From positions 1 to 8,073 of the forward strand of contig JAUYDQ010000004.1 in assembly GCA_030691725.1 (NCBI GenBank): 8,073 nucleotides of DNA. Direction: 5' to 3'. Both the position numbers and the translations under genes were made by a program. Source of the DNA: Candidatus Omnitrophota bacterium (GTDB taxonomy: Bacteria; Omnitrophota; Gorgyraeia; Gygaellales; Profunditerraquicolaceae). This document shows positions 1 to 6,305 of this stretch, piece by piece (position 1 is the first letter of the stretch; every line of letters begins with the position of its first letter). The notes beneath the pieces are model-generated. The model saw nothing but the letters and a program-made list of their open reading frames with translations. It did not search any database and had not been told where the DNA came from.

Positions 1-98
1 GGGCGCAAGATGCCCACACATACGAGGTTTTGGCAGCAAATAAATTAATCATTACTAAAGAAGGCTTGCACGAATTAACTAACAGGTTAAAAAAATGA
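1..98 (+). CDS. rplD: 50S ribosomal protein L4, C-terminal end (5' truncated by window)
   Basis: Only the last 31 codons are present, read in the frame that begins at base 3 and ends at a TGA at 96-98. The visible peptide contains YEVLAANKLIITKEGL, which matches the end of bacterial L4, where a 'vl.ad.lvvtk.al..l' strand and helix close the protein. L4 is an early 50S assembly protein whose loop lines the exit tunnel. In E. coli it also represses its own operon, but any leader target would lie upstream of this window. The stop overlaps the rplW start as ATGA, so the two genes are probably translationally coupled. The use of TGA as a stop here argues against a recoded genetic code. The identification rests on a short tail plus gene order. 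Confidence 0.88.
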   Translation, partial: AQDAHTYEVLAANKLIITKEGLHELTNRLKK

Positions 99-376
99 GT
101 TTTCTTTCTCACGATATAATTAAGGCATTGCTAAGAACGGAGAAATCTACCTTTTATGAGCCAAAGGCTAAGTATCTTTTTCTGGTAGATAAAGCAGCTA
201 ATAAAATTCAAATTAAACGCGCGGTTGAGGAGATATATAAAGTAAAAGTTAAAGCAGTAAATACGCTTGTCTGCTGCGGAAAATTAAAAAAAGTAAGGTA
301 TCAACTCGGAAGAACACCGGATTTTAAGGAAGCAGTGGTTACCTTAAAAGAAGGACAAAAAATAGCAACAACCTAA
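95..376 (+). CDS. rplW: 50S ribosomal protein L23
   Basis: The gene encodes a 93-residue protein of usual L23 length. L23 binds 23S rRNA at the exit of the polypeptide tunnel and is the docking site for trigger factor and the signal recognition particle. The N-terminal TEKST motif (residues 15-19) is present; Glu16 aligns with Glu18 of E. coli L23, the residue known for trigger factor docking. The central block ANKIQIKRAVEEIYKVKV (35-52), followed by KAVNT, and the C-terminal GRTPDFKEAVVTLKEGQKI (72-90) are family hallmarks. The segment before TEKST reads ALLR rather than the more common proline-containing form, and there is a Cys-Cys pair at 60-61. The ATG overlaps the rplD stop by four bases and no strong ribosome binding site is visible, so coupling to rplD is likely. 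Confidence 0.97.
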   Translation: MSFLSHDIIKALLRTEKSTFYEPKAKYLFLVDKAANKIQIKRAVEEIYKVKVKAVNTLVCCGKLKKVRYQLGRTPDFKEAVVTLKEGQKIATT

Positions 377-388
377 AGTCTAAAAAAT

Positions 389-1222
389 ATGGGCATTAGA
401 AAATTCAAACCTACAACACCTTCAAGGCGCTGGATGAGTGGGAACGATTTTTCAGAGATCACTAAAAATAAACCAGAAAAGTCATTAACCCTTCCGCTTA
501 AGAGAACCGGCGGCAGGAACGTTTATGGCCGCATAACTGTAAGGCACAGAGGCGGCGGACATAAAAGGTTGTTGCGTATTATCGATTTTAAGAGGGATTT
601 ATTTGAAATACCCGCAAAGGTAATTGCCATTGAATATGACCCGAACCGGACAGCAAGGCTTGCCTTAGTAGAATACCCCAATAAAGAGAGAAGGTATGTC
701 ATATGTCCTGAAGGGTTAAAGGTAGGTAGTGAAATTATTTCATCTAATGAAAAGAATGCCGAGATAAAAACCGGCAATACCCTTCTTTTAAGATACATTC
801 CTTCGGGAACCATGATCCATAACATTGAATTAATGAAAGGTATGGGGGGCCAGATCGTAAGAAGTGCAGGTAGCACTGCGCAGATTACGGCAAAAGAAGA
901 TGCATCCGCCCATATAAGACTTCCTTCCGGAGAGATAAGGCGTATAAGCTTAGATTGTCACGCCACCATAGGCCAGGTTAGTAATATAGAGCATGAGGCA
1001 ATTACCTGGGGTAAGGCAGGAAGAATGCGCTGGCGAGGGATAAGGCCAACTGTCAGAGGGGCGGCGATGAATGCTGTAGATCATCCGCACGGCGGTGGTG
1101 AAGGAAAATCCGGACAGGGCAATCCTCATCCTGTAAGCCCTTGGGGTCAACCCACTAAAGGTTATAAAACAAGGAAAAAAACCAAATATTCTGATAAATT
1201 CATTATTAAGAGAAGGAGATAA
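389..1222 (+). CDS. rplB: 50S ribosomal protein L2
   Basis: This 277-residue protein has the normal L2 length. L2 is a primary 23S rRNA binder next to the peptidyl transferase centre and is needed for subunit association. The start [14 protein letters not shown], the RNA-binding block at residues 41-60 ([18 protein letters not shown]) and the C-terminal [20 protein letters not shown] (231-250) are textbook L2. H232 probably corresponds to the much-studied His229 of E. coli L2. The residue before VDHPHGGG is Ala229, where E. coli has Pro ([10 protein letters not shown]), a mild variant. The C-terminus ends in a basic IIKRRR tail. The gene lies 12 bases after rplW. No good ribosome binding site precedes the ATG (the upstream stretch is A-rich), but the start agrees exactly with the family start. 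Confidence 0.98.
   Translation: MGIRKFKPTTPSRRWMSGNDFSEITKNKPEKSLTLPLKRTGGRNVYGRITVRHRGGGHKRLLRIIDFKRDLFEIPAKVIAIEYDPNRTARLALVEYPNKERRYVICPEGLKVGSEIISSNEKNAEIKTGNTLLLRYIPSGTMIHNIELMKGMGGQIVRSAGSTAQITAKEDASAHIRLPSGEIRRISLDCHATIGQVSNIEHEAITWGKAGRMRWRGIRPTVRGAAMNAVDHPHGGGEGKSGQGNPHPVSPWGQPTKGYKTRKKTKYSDKFIIKRRR
1213..1218 (+). promoter_or_regulatory. Ribosome binding site of rpsS
   Basis: AAGGAG lies six bases before the rpsS ATG at 1225 and inside the last codons of rplB. It is one of the three strongest Shine-Dalgarno matches in the window and confirms the rpsS start. Confidence 0.8.
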
Positions 1223-1224
1223 CT

Positions 1225-1512
1225 ATGCCACGTTCACTAAAAAAGGGTCCTTTTGTAGATGAAAAATTATTAGAGAAAGTGGAAAGATTGAGGCGTTCAG
1301 GCGTGCGTCAGGCGATAAAAACCTGGTCCAGGCGTTCAACTGTCATACCGGATTTTGTGGGATTAACTTTTGCGGTATATGACGGTAGAAAACATATACC
1401 TGTTTTTATAACTGAGAATATGGTTGGCCATAAACTAGGAGAATTTTCACCTACGCGTATATTCAGAAAACACGGCGGAGTAAAGGCCAAAAAAGCTGCA
1501 GAGAAGACATAA
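1225..1512 (+). CDS. rpsS: 30S ribosomal protein S19
   Basis: The gene encodes 95 residues, close to the usual 90-95. S19 sits in the head of the 30S subunit, bound to 16S rRNA together with S13, and contacts the A-site region and the bridge to the 50S. The start [19 protein letters not shown], the central [21 protein letters not shown] (31-51) and the signature [13 protein letters not shown] (66-78) are unmistakable. It begins two bases after the rplB stop and has a strong AAGGAG six bases upstream. The C-terminus has a short lysine/alanine-rich tail (KAKKAAEKT), as in many bacteria. Confidence 0.98.
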   Translation: MPRSLKKGPFVDEKLLEKVERLRRSGVRQAIKTWSRRSTVIPDFVGLTFAVYDGRKHIPVFITENMVGHKLGEFSPTRIFRKHGGVKAKKAAEKT

Positions 1513-1515
1513 CAC

Positions 1516-1848
1516 ATGATAGCAAAAGCAGAGGCAAAATTTATCAGGATTTCACCGAGAAAGGTAAGGCAAGTAATAGACTTAATCCGCCACAATGATG
1601 TTTTGCAGGCTACGGCCCTGCTTAATAACCTAAACAAGGGGCCATGCAAATATTTGATAAAAATATTAAAACAGGCTACTGCTAATGCCAAAGTAAAAGG
1701 TTTTAATCCCCAACAGCTTTATATATCAAAGCTAGTCTGTAATGGAGGCCCAAGCTGGAAAAGATTTAAGGCAGCGGCGTTCGGCAGGGCAGCGCCCATA
1801 AAAAAGAGAACTTCACATATCAGCATGGAACTAGATATAAAGGAGTAG
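1516..1848 (+). CDS. rplV: 50S ribosomal protein L22
   Basis: This is a 110-residue protein of standard L22 length. L22 contacts all 23S rRNA domains, and its long beta-hairpin reaches into the exit tunnel near the macrolide site. The N-terminal ISPRKVRQVIDLIR (12-25) and the hairpin region with its end, FKAAAFGRAAPIKKRTSHI (84-102), are characteristic. Between them is the usual ATANAKVKG helix. No insertion or deletion is apparent in the hairpin, so nothing suggests a macrolide-type hairpin mutation. The ATG lies three bases after the rpsS stop. No convincing ribosome binding site is visible, so reinitiation from rpsS is plausible. It ends in TAG. Confidence 0.97.
   Translation: MIAKAEAKFIRISPRKVRQVIDLIRHNDVLQATALLNNLNKGPCKYLIKILKQATANAKVKGFNPQQLYISKLVCNGGPSWKRFKAAAFGRAAPIKKRTSHISMELDIKE
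1840..1845 (+). promoter_or_regulatory. Ribosome binding site of rpsC
   Basis: AAGGAG lies six bases before the rpsC ATG at 1852. It overlaps the last codons of rplV and sits directly before its TAG stop. It fixes the rpsC start at the family-conserved MGHKVNP. Confidence 0.8.
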
Positions 1849-1851
1849 TTA

Positions 1852-2541
1852 ATGGGGCACAAGGTTAATCCGTTTCTTTACAGAATAGGTATTATCAGAA
1901 CGTGGCATAGCAGGTGGTTTGCTAAACCGAAAGATTATGCCAAATTTATTGAAGAGGATTACAGGATTAGAAAATTTATTAAAACAGGATTTAAACAAGC
2001 AGCTATTTCAAAGATTATAATAGAAAGATTAGCGGAACGGACTAAAATCCGGATATTAACTGCAAGGCCCGGAATAATAATCGGCCGTCACGGCGCTGAT
2101 ATTGAACGCCTAAGGGAAGATTTAAATAATATGATTAAAAAAGAATTATCCATTGATATAGAAGAGGTAAAAAAACCGGCATTAGATGCTCAATTGGTAG
2201 CGGAGAATGTAGCATTACAATTGGAAAAGAGAATAGCATTCCGTCGGGCAGTAAAGCGCGCAATTGAACAAACAATGAACTCAGGAGCAGAAGGTATAAA
2301 GATAACCTGCGCAGGCAGGCTCGGGGGTGCCGAGATGTCGCGGACAGAGACATATAAACAAGGAAAAATTCCGCTGTCAACGCTACGCGCAGATATAGAT
2401 TATGGTTTTGCAGAAAGCCTCACTACATACGGCTTAATCGGGGTTAAAGTCTGGATTTATAAAGGCGATATCCTTATCAAAAAGGCTAGCGAAGAAGTTG
2501 AGACGCAAAATATAGCAACTGGCGCACAAAAACCAGCGTAA
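1852..2541 (+). CDS. rpsC: 30S ribosomal protein S3
   Basis: The gene encodes 229 residues. S3 lies at the mRNA entry channel of the 30S head. The N-terminal MGHKVNP and RTWHSRWFA lead into a type II KH domain whose GxxG loop is G78-R79-H80-G81 within [11 protein letters not shown]. The C-terminal domain carries [11 protein letters not shown] (130-140). R131, R132 and K135 coincide with the E. coli residues linked to the ribosomal mRNA helicase activity. [12 protein letters not shown] (155-166) and [10 protein letters not shown] (179-188) complete the family pattern. The region after residue 210 is a short poorly conserved tail ([15 protein letters not shown]), normal for S3. It starts three bases after the rplV stop with a strong ribosome binding site. 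Confidence 0.98.
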   Translation: MGHKVNPFLYRIGIIRTWHSRWFAKPKDYAKFIEEDYRIRKFIKTGFKQAAISKIIIERLAERTKIRILTARPGIIIGRHGADIERLREDLNNMIKKELSIDIEEVKKPALDAQLVAENVALQLEKRIAFRRAVKRAIEQTMNSGAEGIKITCAGRLGGAEMSRTETYKQGKIPLSTLRADIDYGFAESLTTYGLIGVKVWIYKGDILIKKASEEVETQNIATGAQKPA

Positions 2542-2549
2542 TATCAAGC

Positions 2550-2553
2550 GAGG
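2550..2553 (+). promoter_or_regulatory. Ribosome binding site bearing on the rplP start
   Basis: GAGG ends five bases before the ATG at 2559. Three further possible starts follow in frame: GTG 2562, ATG 2565 and ATG 2568. The spacing favours 2559 or 2562. A start at GTG 2562 would give three residues before the conserved PKR, as in E. coli L16 (MLQPKR). The difference is one residue and does not affect function. Confidence 0.5.
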
Positions 2554-2558
2554 ATAAA

Positions 2559-2975
2559 ATGGTGATGATGCCTAAGAGAGTCAAATATCGCAAGCTGCAA
2601 CGCGGGACCAAACGGGGAGTGGCTACTACCGGTTGCGATTTGGCTTTTGGTGAATTCGGGTTAAAGACTTTAGAAAATGGCTGGTTTAAGAATACTCAGA
2701 TAGAAGCGGTCCGCGTAATTCTTGCCCGTCAGCTGCACAGAGGCGGAAAGCTCTGGATCAGGGTTTTTCCTGATAAGTCTATAACTAAAAAACCCGCAGA
2801 AGTACGTATGGGTAAAGGTAAGGGGGATCTCGACCACTGGGTTGCGGTTGTTAAAAGAGGGAAAGTCCTATTTGAATTAGGAGGTGTGCAGGAAGAATTC
2901 GCACGCAGATGTTTCAGGTTAGCCGCATATAAGTTACCTTTTAAAACAAAATTTATAACACGCGCACATAGATAA
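2559..2975 (+). CDS. rplP: 50S ribosomal protein L16
   Basis: This is a 138-residue protein. L16 binds 23S rRNA near the A-site tRNA elbow and joins late in 50S assembly. The N-terminal MPKRVKYRKLQRGTKRG, the central IEAVRVILARQLHRGGKLWI (48-67), RVFPDKSITKKPAEVRMGKGKG (68-89) and the C-terminal FRLAAYKLPFKTKFITR (119-135) are diagnostic. The annotated start gives MVMMPKR; GTG 2562 or ATG 2565 are also possible, and a GAGG ending at 2553 favours the upstream ones. The gene follows rpsC after a 17-base gap, and its TAA is immediately followed by the rpmC ATG. The length is typical and no key motif is missing. Confidence 0.97.
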   Translation: MVMMPKRVKYRKLQRGTKRGVATTGCDLAFGEFGLKTLENGWFKNTQIEAVRVILARQLHRGGKLWIRVFPDKSITKKPAEVRMGKGKGDLDHWVAVVKRGKVLFELGGVQEEFARRCFRLAAYKLPFKTKFITRAHR

Positions 2976-3164
2976 ATGAAGGCTAAAGAATTACGCAATC
3001 TTTCCAAGGAAGAATTATTACAAAAAGAAAAGGCCATTAAAGAAGAATTATTCAAGCTTAATATGCAACGTTACGCTGGCCGAGTGGAGAAACCGCACAT
3101 GTTTTCTTTGTTAAAAAGGGATGTCGCAAGAATAGAAACTATTTTACAAGAGAAAAAACAGTAA
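2976..3164 (+). CDS. rpmC: 50S ribosomal protein L29
   Basis: This 62-residue protein is an all-helical, two-helix L29, which sits by L23 at the tunnel exit. The first helix MKAKELRNLSKEELLQKEKA and the second, with LLKRDVARIETILQEKK, fit the family. The usual LRFQ...GQLENPHRI loop is replaced by LNMQRYAGRVEKPHMF (positions 28-43), a variant I associate loosely with PVC-type candidate phyla. The ATG abuts the rplP stop with no gap, and no Shine-Dalgarno sequence is visible, so its translation very probably depends on rplP. Confidence 0.95.
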   Translation: MKAKELRNLSKEELLQKEKAIKEELFKLNMQRYAGRVEKPHMFSLLKRDVARIETILQEKKQ

Positions 3165-3185
3165 ACTAAAGAGGCAAAAAGAAAA

Positions 3186-3464
3186 ATGGGCAAAAGAAAA
3201 GGATTTACTGGAACAGTTATAAGCGACAAGATGCAAAAAACTATTATTGTCAGGATAACGCACATGAGCAAGCATCCTAAATACGGCAAGATTATTAAAA
3301 GCCATAATACATTTAAGGTCCACGATGAAAAGAACACCGCCAAGATAGGCGATACGGTCAGGATAGAAGAAACCCGGCCGTTATCAAAAGATAAGCACTT
3401 CAGGCTCATTGAGGTTATGAAAAAAGCGCAGGCACCCCGCGTTGATATTAAGGAGCAGGCATAA
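3186..3464 (+). CDS. rpsQ: 30S ribosomal protein S17
   Basis: The gene encodes a 92-residue OB-fold protein that binds 16S rRNA early in 30S assembly. The start [20 protein letters not shown] is canonical, as is the signature [20 protein letters not shown] (55-74). A 12-residue C-terminal tail follows, with the residues AQAPRVD in its middle. The gene lies 21 bases after rpmC. An AAGAGG at 3169-3174, eleven bases before the ATG, is a usable but distant ribosome binding site. Its TAA overlaps the rplN ATG by one base. In E. coli this gene ends the S10 operon and rplN opens the spc operon. Here the overlap leaves no room for a terminator and promoter between genes, so the two units are probably co-transcribed. 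Confidence 0.97.
   Translation: MGKRKGFTGTVISDKMQKTIIVRITHMSKHPKYGKIIKSHNTFKVHDEKNTAKIGDTVRIEETRPLSKDKHFRLIEVMKKAQAPRVDIKEQA
3450..3455 (+). promoter_or_regulatory. Ribosome binding site of rplN
   Basis: AAGGAG lies eight bases before the rplN ATG at 3464, inside the last codons of rpsQ. It supports independent initiation at the one-base TAATG overlap. Confidence 0.75.
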
Positions 3465-3832
3465 TGATTCAATTGCGTAGTATTCTGGACGTTGCTGACA
3501 ATACCGGCGCTAAGCGCGCTTCCTTTATCCAAGTTTTCGGAAAGAAAAATTGTCATTTCGCCGGGATAGGAGACATTATTAATGTTAATATAAAAGAATC
3601 TTCTCCTGAAGCTACTGTCAAAAAGGGAGAGGTTGCTAAAGCGGTAGTGGTTAGGACAAAACAGGCGATAAGGCGGGCGGACGGCTCTGTATTAAGATTC
3701 GACCGGAATGCCATCGTATTCATAGACGCGCAGTTAAACCCCAGGGGTACGCGTGTTTTTGGCCCGGTAGCAAGAGAACTGAGGGAGAAGAATTTTACAA
3801 AAATTGTATCTTTGGCACCAGAGGTTATCTAG
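3464..3832 (+). CDS. rplN: 50S ribosomal protein L14
   Basis: At 122 residues this is exactly the common length for L14, a beta-barrel protein at the 50S face. It contacts L19 and 16S rRNA helix 14 and is the binding site of the silencing factor RsfS. The start [19 protein letters not shown], the block [26 protein letters not shown] (36-61), and [18 protein letters not shown] (71-88) with [16 protein letters not shown] (92-107) are all conserved. The ATG overlaps the rpsQ TAA by one base and has an AAGGAG site. It ends in TAG five bases before rplX. Confidence 0.98.
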   Translation: MIQLRSILDVADNTGAKRASFIQVFGKKNCHFAGIGDIINVNIKESSPEATVKKGEVAKAVVVRTKQAIRRADGSVLRFDRNAIVFIDAQLNPRGTRVFGPVARELREKNFTKIVSLAPEVI

Positions 3833-3837
3833 AAAAA

Positions 3838-4149
3838 ATGTTTAAGATAAGAAAAGGCGATACTGTAGAGGTAATCAAAGGTAAGGATAGAGGTAAAAAG
3901 GGAAAAGTTCTCAAGGTTTTACCTTTAAACGGCCGCGCTATTGTAGAAGGTATAAATTTGGTAAAGAAACACAAGCGCAAAACCCGCGAAGATGAAAAGG
4001 GCGGTATCGTACCAATCGAGATGCCAATCAGCCTTACCAATCTTATGTTATTCTGTAAGAATTGCAATTGCGGCAGGAGGGTGGGTTTTACAATCTTAAA
4101 AGACGGAACTAAATCAAGATTTTGTAAAGAGTGTAAAGAGGCAATATAA
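3838..4149 (+). CDS. rplX: 50S ribosomal protein L24, cysteine-containing form
   Basis: The gene encodes 103 residues. L24 initiates 50S assembly and lies near the tunnel exit. The KOW motif spans about residues 4-29 (IRKGDTVEVIKGKDRGKKGK and following), then GINLVKKH (38-45) and the glycine-isoleucine-valine-proline turn (55-59). The C-terminal part holds five cysteines at 73, 76, 78, 96 and 99. They form a CxxC...CxxC arrangement with an extra Cys78, around the usual RVGF. Two CxxC knuckles at this position are known in many bacterial L24 proteins and are consistent with a zinc ribbon; zinc binding here is inferred. The gene starts five bases after rplN. The only nearby ribosome binding candidate, GAGG at 3821-3824, is thirteen bases from the ATG. 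Confidence 0.96.
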   Translation: MFKIRKGDTVEVIKGKDRGKKGKVLKVLPLNGRAIVEGINLVKKHKRKTREDEKGGIVPIEMPISLTNLMLFCKNCNCGRRVGFTILKDGTKSRFCKECKEAI

Positions 4150-4151
4150 AA

Positions 4152-4706
4152 ATGACTCCCCGCTTATTGGAAAAATACAGGAATGAAATTATACCCAAGA
4201 TGATGGAGACCTTCTCTTTCAAAAATAGGTTGGCAGTTCCGCGCTTAGAAAAGATAGTTGTAAATATGGGGGTGGGAGAGGCCTTGCAGGATATCAAGAT
4301 TTTGGAGAAGGCCATGGAAGAACTTGGGCAAATTACCGGGCAGAAGCCCATTTTAAGGCGCGCAAAAAAGGCGATTGCAAATTTCAAAATTAGGAAAGAC
4401 ATACCTATCGGATGCAAAGTTACTCTTAGGCGGACAATTATGTATGAATTTTTTGATAGGTTAATAAGCATTGCGCTTCCCCGTATCCGTGATTTCCGTG
4501 GTATTTCCCCCGATTCATTCGATGAATCCGGTAATTATACTATGGGTATTACTGAACAGAGCATATTTCCTGAGATAGATTATGATAAGGTAAGCCGGAT
4601 GCAGGGCATGGATATTACCCTGGTGATTAAAAACGTTAAATCTAAAGAACAGGCACGGGAATTATTGAAATTATTTGGTATGCCTTTTCGCACGAGGAAT
4701 GATTAA
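4152..4706 (+). CDS. rplE: 50S ribosomal protein L5
   Basis: This 184-residue protein is slightly longer than the usual 178-180. L5 binds 5S rRNA in the central protuberance and contacts P-site tRNA. Hallmarks in order are LEKIVVNMGVGEA (32-44), ITGQKP (61-66), AKKAIANFKIRKDIPIGCKVTLR (71-93), LPRIRDFRGIS (109-119), GNYTMGITEQSIFPEI (127-142) and the C-terminal LLKLFGMPF (171-179). It follows rplX by two bases; AGAGG at 4137-4141, ten bases before the ATG, can serve as ribosome binding site. In E. coli the start of this gene carries the S8 repressor target of the spc operon. I could not recognise an equivalent structure here. Confidence 0.98.
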   Translation: MTPRLLEKYRNEIIPKMMETFSFKNRLAVPRLEKIVVNMGVGEALQDIKILEKAMEELGQITGQKPILRRAKKAIANFKIRKDIPIGCKVTLRRTIMYEFFDRLISIALPRIRDFRGISPDSFDESGNYTMGITEQSIFPEIDYDKVSRMQGMDITLVIKNVKSKEQARELLKLFGMPFRTRND

Positions 4707-4730
4707 ACCCATAAATAACAAAACATAAGA

Positions 4731-4916
4731 ATGGCCAAAAATTCACAGATAGCAAGATGGAAGAGGCCTCCGAAGTTTTCTAGCCGTAAATATAATCGTT
4801 GTCCTATTTGCGGTAGATCCGGCGGTTATTTAAGAAGATTTCAGCTTTGCCGTATTTGCTTCAGGGAACTTGCATGGCAGGGCTTAATACCCGGTGTCAA
4901 GAAGGCTAGCTGGTAG
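4731..4916 (+). CDS. rpsN: 30S ribosomal protein S14, short zinc-binding type (type Z)
   Basis: The 61-residue protein is the short S14 form, against about 100 residues for the zinc-free form of E. coli. S14 is in the 30S head beside S3 and S10 and binds 16S rRNA. Four cysteines at 24, 27, 40 and 43 (CPIC and CRIC) form the zinc knuckle known for this type. The end, [22 protein letters not shown], is nearly invariant. The gene has unusual borders for this cluster: a 24-base gap upstream, a 61-base gap with a strong inverted repeat downstream, and no Shine-Dalgarno sequence. These gaps may reflect a past replacement of rpsN, which is known to be exchanged between forms, but that is inference. 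Confidence 0.97.
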   Translation: MAKNSQIARWKRPPKFSSRKYNRCPICGRSGGYLRRFQLCRICFRELAWQGLIPGVKKASW

Positions 4917-4919
4917 TAA

Positions 4920-4950
4920 ATCCCTACATCAAAGACTTTGACGTAGGGAT
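4920..4950 (+). repeat. Near-perfect inverted repeat between rpsN and rpsH
   Basis: The arms are 4920-4934 and 4936-4950 around base 4935. Fourteen of fifteen positions are complementary, with one A/C mismatch (4928 against 4942). As RNA this would fold into a stem of about 13 pairs plus the mismatch, with a three-base loop. It begins four bases after the rpsN TAG and ends 27 bases before the rpsH ATG. It is followed by AAACAAAAATT, not a run of T, and no T-run flanks it on the other strand either. A factor-independent terminator is therefore unlikely in the middle of an operon. Possible roles are an RNA processing or stabilising hairpin, a protein-binding site, or a dispersed repetitive palindrome. 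Confidence 0.85.
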
Positions 4951-4968
4951 AAACAAAAATTCGAAATT

Positions 4969-4974
4969 GGGGGT
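4969..4974 (+). promoter_or_regulatory. Probable ribosome binding site of rpsH
   Basis: GGGGGT ends four bases before the rpsH ATG at 4978. It can pair with the anti-Shine-Dalgarno CCTCC core using one G-U wobble. It differs from the AAGGAG type used elsewhere in the window. Confidence 0.5.
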
Positions 4975-4977
4975 TAA

Positions 4978-5373
4978 ATGTCTAGAACCGATTTAATTGC
5001 AGATAATTTTACCATGATTCGTAATGCTATAATGGCAAAAAAAGAAAATGTAGATGTGCCTGCCTCTAAACAAATAAAGGCTATTCTAGAAATTTTGAAA
5101 AAAGAGAATTACATTGATAATTTTAAACTAATAGAGGATAAAAAACAGGGGTATTTAAGGATTTACTTAAAATATATGTTAGGAAAGTCAGCAATAAAAA
5201 GTATAAAGCGCGTGTCTAAACCGGGACTGCGCGTCTATGTAAAGCACCAGAAGATTCCTTCTGTCTTAAGGGGCAGGGGCTTGGCGATTGTCTCAACCCC
5301 TAAAGGTATCACAACGGGCGAGGAAGCAAAAAAATTAGGATTGGGTGGAGAAGTCATCGGTTATATCTGGTAA
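4978..5373 (+). CDS. rpsH: 30S ribosomal protein S8
   Basis: The gene encodes 131 residues, the usual S8 length. S8 binds helix 21 of 16S rRNA in the central domain and in E. coli represses translation of the spc operon. The start MSRTDLIADNFTMIRNAIMAK, the helix KQIKAILEILKKENYI (31-46) and the C-terminal signature GLAIVSTPKGITTGEEAKKL (101-120) followed by GLGGEVIGYIW are conserved. The gene follows a 61-base gap, the longest in the window, which contains an inverted repeat and a GGGGGT ribosome binding site. Because S8 is the known regulator, the hairpin upstream of its own gene might be a control element, but its sequence gives no proof. Confidence 0.98.
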   Translation: MSRTDLIADNFTMIRNAIMAKKENVDVPASKQIKAILEILKKENYIDNFKLIEDKKQGYLRIYLKYMLGKSAIKSIKRVSKPGLRVYVKHQKIPSVLRGRGLAIVSTPKGITTGEEAKKLGLGGEVIGYIW

Positions 5374-5389
5374 GTGAGGACATAAGTCT

Positions 5390-5938
5390 ATGTCAAGAAT
5401 CGGCAAAAAACCAGTAGTTATCCCTAAAGACGTAAAAATAGAAGTTATGGATAGGGTAGTTTCCGTGGTAGGCCCCAAAGGCAGTTTAACCCGGCTTTTA
5501 TCAGATCGTATAAGCGTCGAGATAAAAGATAACCAGCTCTTTTTGAGCCGGGTATCCGATACAAAACTTGATAAATCCCTGCACGGCCTTTACCGCGCCT
5601 TAATTTTTAATATGATTAAAGGGGTTACCGAAGGATATGTCAAGGAATTAGAAATAATAGGCGTAGGATTTCGTGCCCAGATTCAGGGTAACAACCTAAA
5701 TATGCAGTTGGGCTTTTCTCACCCGGTAAATTTTCCGATTCCCGAAGGGATAAAGATAGAGACGCCAAAGCAGACACAAATTGTTGTAAGAGGCATTGAT
5801 AAGGAAAAGGTGGGAGAAGTAGCCTCTGAAATACGCGCCGTATATCCGCCCGAGCCCTATAAAGGCAAAGGTGTCCGTTATTCGGGTGAGTATGTAAAGA
5901 AAAAGATCGGTAAGGCTCAGGCCACAACGACGAAATAA
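5390..5938 (+). CDS. rplF: 50S ribosomal protein L6
   Basis: This is a 182-residue protein of standard length with two similar alpha/beta domains. It binds 23S rRNA near the sarcin-ricin loop and the factor-binding region. The start MSRIGKKPV.IP, then VVGPKGSL (26-33), the linker helix LHGLYRALIFNMIKGVTEGY (64-83), the second-domain start LEIIGVGFRAQ (87-97) and the signature PPEPYKGKGVRYSGE (153-167) are all present. Where many L6 proteins have RPPEPYKGKG, this one has YPPEPYKGKG. A GAGGA at 5376-5380, nine bases before the ATG, is a good ribosome binding site. The gene lies 16 bases after rpsH and ends in a short threonine-rich tail. Confidence 0.98.
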   Translation: MSRIGKKPVVIPKDVKIEVMDRVVSVVGPKGSLTRLLSDRISVEIKDNQLFLSRVSDTKLDKSLHGLYRALIFNMIKGVTEGYVKELEIIGVGFRAQIQGNNLNMQLGFSHPVNFPIPEGIKIETPKQTQIVVRGIDKEKVGEVASEIRAVYPPEPYKGKGVRYSGEYVKKKIGKAQATTTK

Positions 5939-5940
5939 CC

Positions 5941-6303
5941 ATGAAAAATAAAAAAGAACTGGTGAGATTAAAAAGACATCGGCGTATCCGTTTACGCATG
6001 TTTGGCACGGACCAGAGGCCGCGTTTAATCGTGCACAGGACATTAAAAAACCTCTCCGCTCAAATTATCGACGATTCAAAAAATAAAACATTATTTTCTT
6101 TAACAACATTTGATAAAGAAGTAAAAGATAAGTTTGCTTACGCCGGAAATGTAAAGGCAGCTGGATTCTTCGGCGAGGTTTTTGCCAGAAGAGCAAAAGA
6201 AAAAAGCATTATAAGGATAGTTTTTGACCGTGCAGGTTACTTATATCAGGGCAGAATCAGGGCTTTTGCAGAGGCGCTAAAGAAAGCCGGACTGGAGTTC
6301 TAG
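5941..6303 (+). CDS. rplR: 50S ribosomal protein L18
   Basis: The gene encodes 120 residues, typical for L18, which binds 5S rRNA with L5 in the central protuberance. The basic N-terminal segment [23 protein letters not shown] (7-29) leads into [18 protein letters not shown] (28-45), and the C-terminal [26 protein letters not shown] (95-120) is the family signature. Ala98 takes the place of the more usual second Gly of FDRGGY. The start is two bases after the rplF stop with no visible Shine-Dalgarno sequence, so translation is probably coupled to rplF. Confidence 0.97.
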   Translation: MKNKKELVRLKRHRRIRLRMFGTDQRPRLIVHRTLKNLSAQIIDDSKNKTLFSLTTFDKEVKDKFAYAGNVKAAGFFGEVFARRAKEKSIIRIVFDRAGYLYQGRIRAFAEALKKAGLEF

Positions 6304-6305
6304 AA

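Noticed and set aside
523..876. Antisense open frame inside rplB
   Set aside because: It lies wholly opposite conserved L2 codons and shows no recognisable protein features.
2306..2334. Palindromes CCTGCGCAGG (2306-2315) and CTCGG...CCGAG (2320-2334) in rpsC
   Set aside because: They encode the strongly conserved S3 stretch [11 protein letters not shown], so the protein sequence explains the base pattern.
3071..3556. A 161-codon open frame on the minus strand across rpmC, rpsQ and rplN
   Set aside because: It is antisense to three clearly conserved ribosomal genes, spans their boundaries, and its translation is a low-complexity hydrophobic string resembling no family. It is a coding shadow.
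4065..4080. Short AT-rich palindrome around AATTGCAATT in rplX
   Set aside because: It is short, lies within the cysteine-rich L24 tail codons and has no partner elsewhere.
4920..4960. Factor-independent terminator after rpsN
   Set aside because: The stem is strong but is followed by an A-rich stretch rather than a T-run, and the same-strand operon continues at once with rpsH.
4938..4966. Possible promoter before rpsH: TTGACG in the right arm of the hairpin as a -35 box
   Set aside because: At 16-18 bases downstream the best -10 candidate (TCGAAA and neighbours) matches the consensus at only about three of six positions, and the TTGACG is explained by the inverted repeat.
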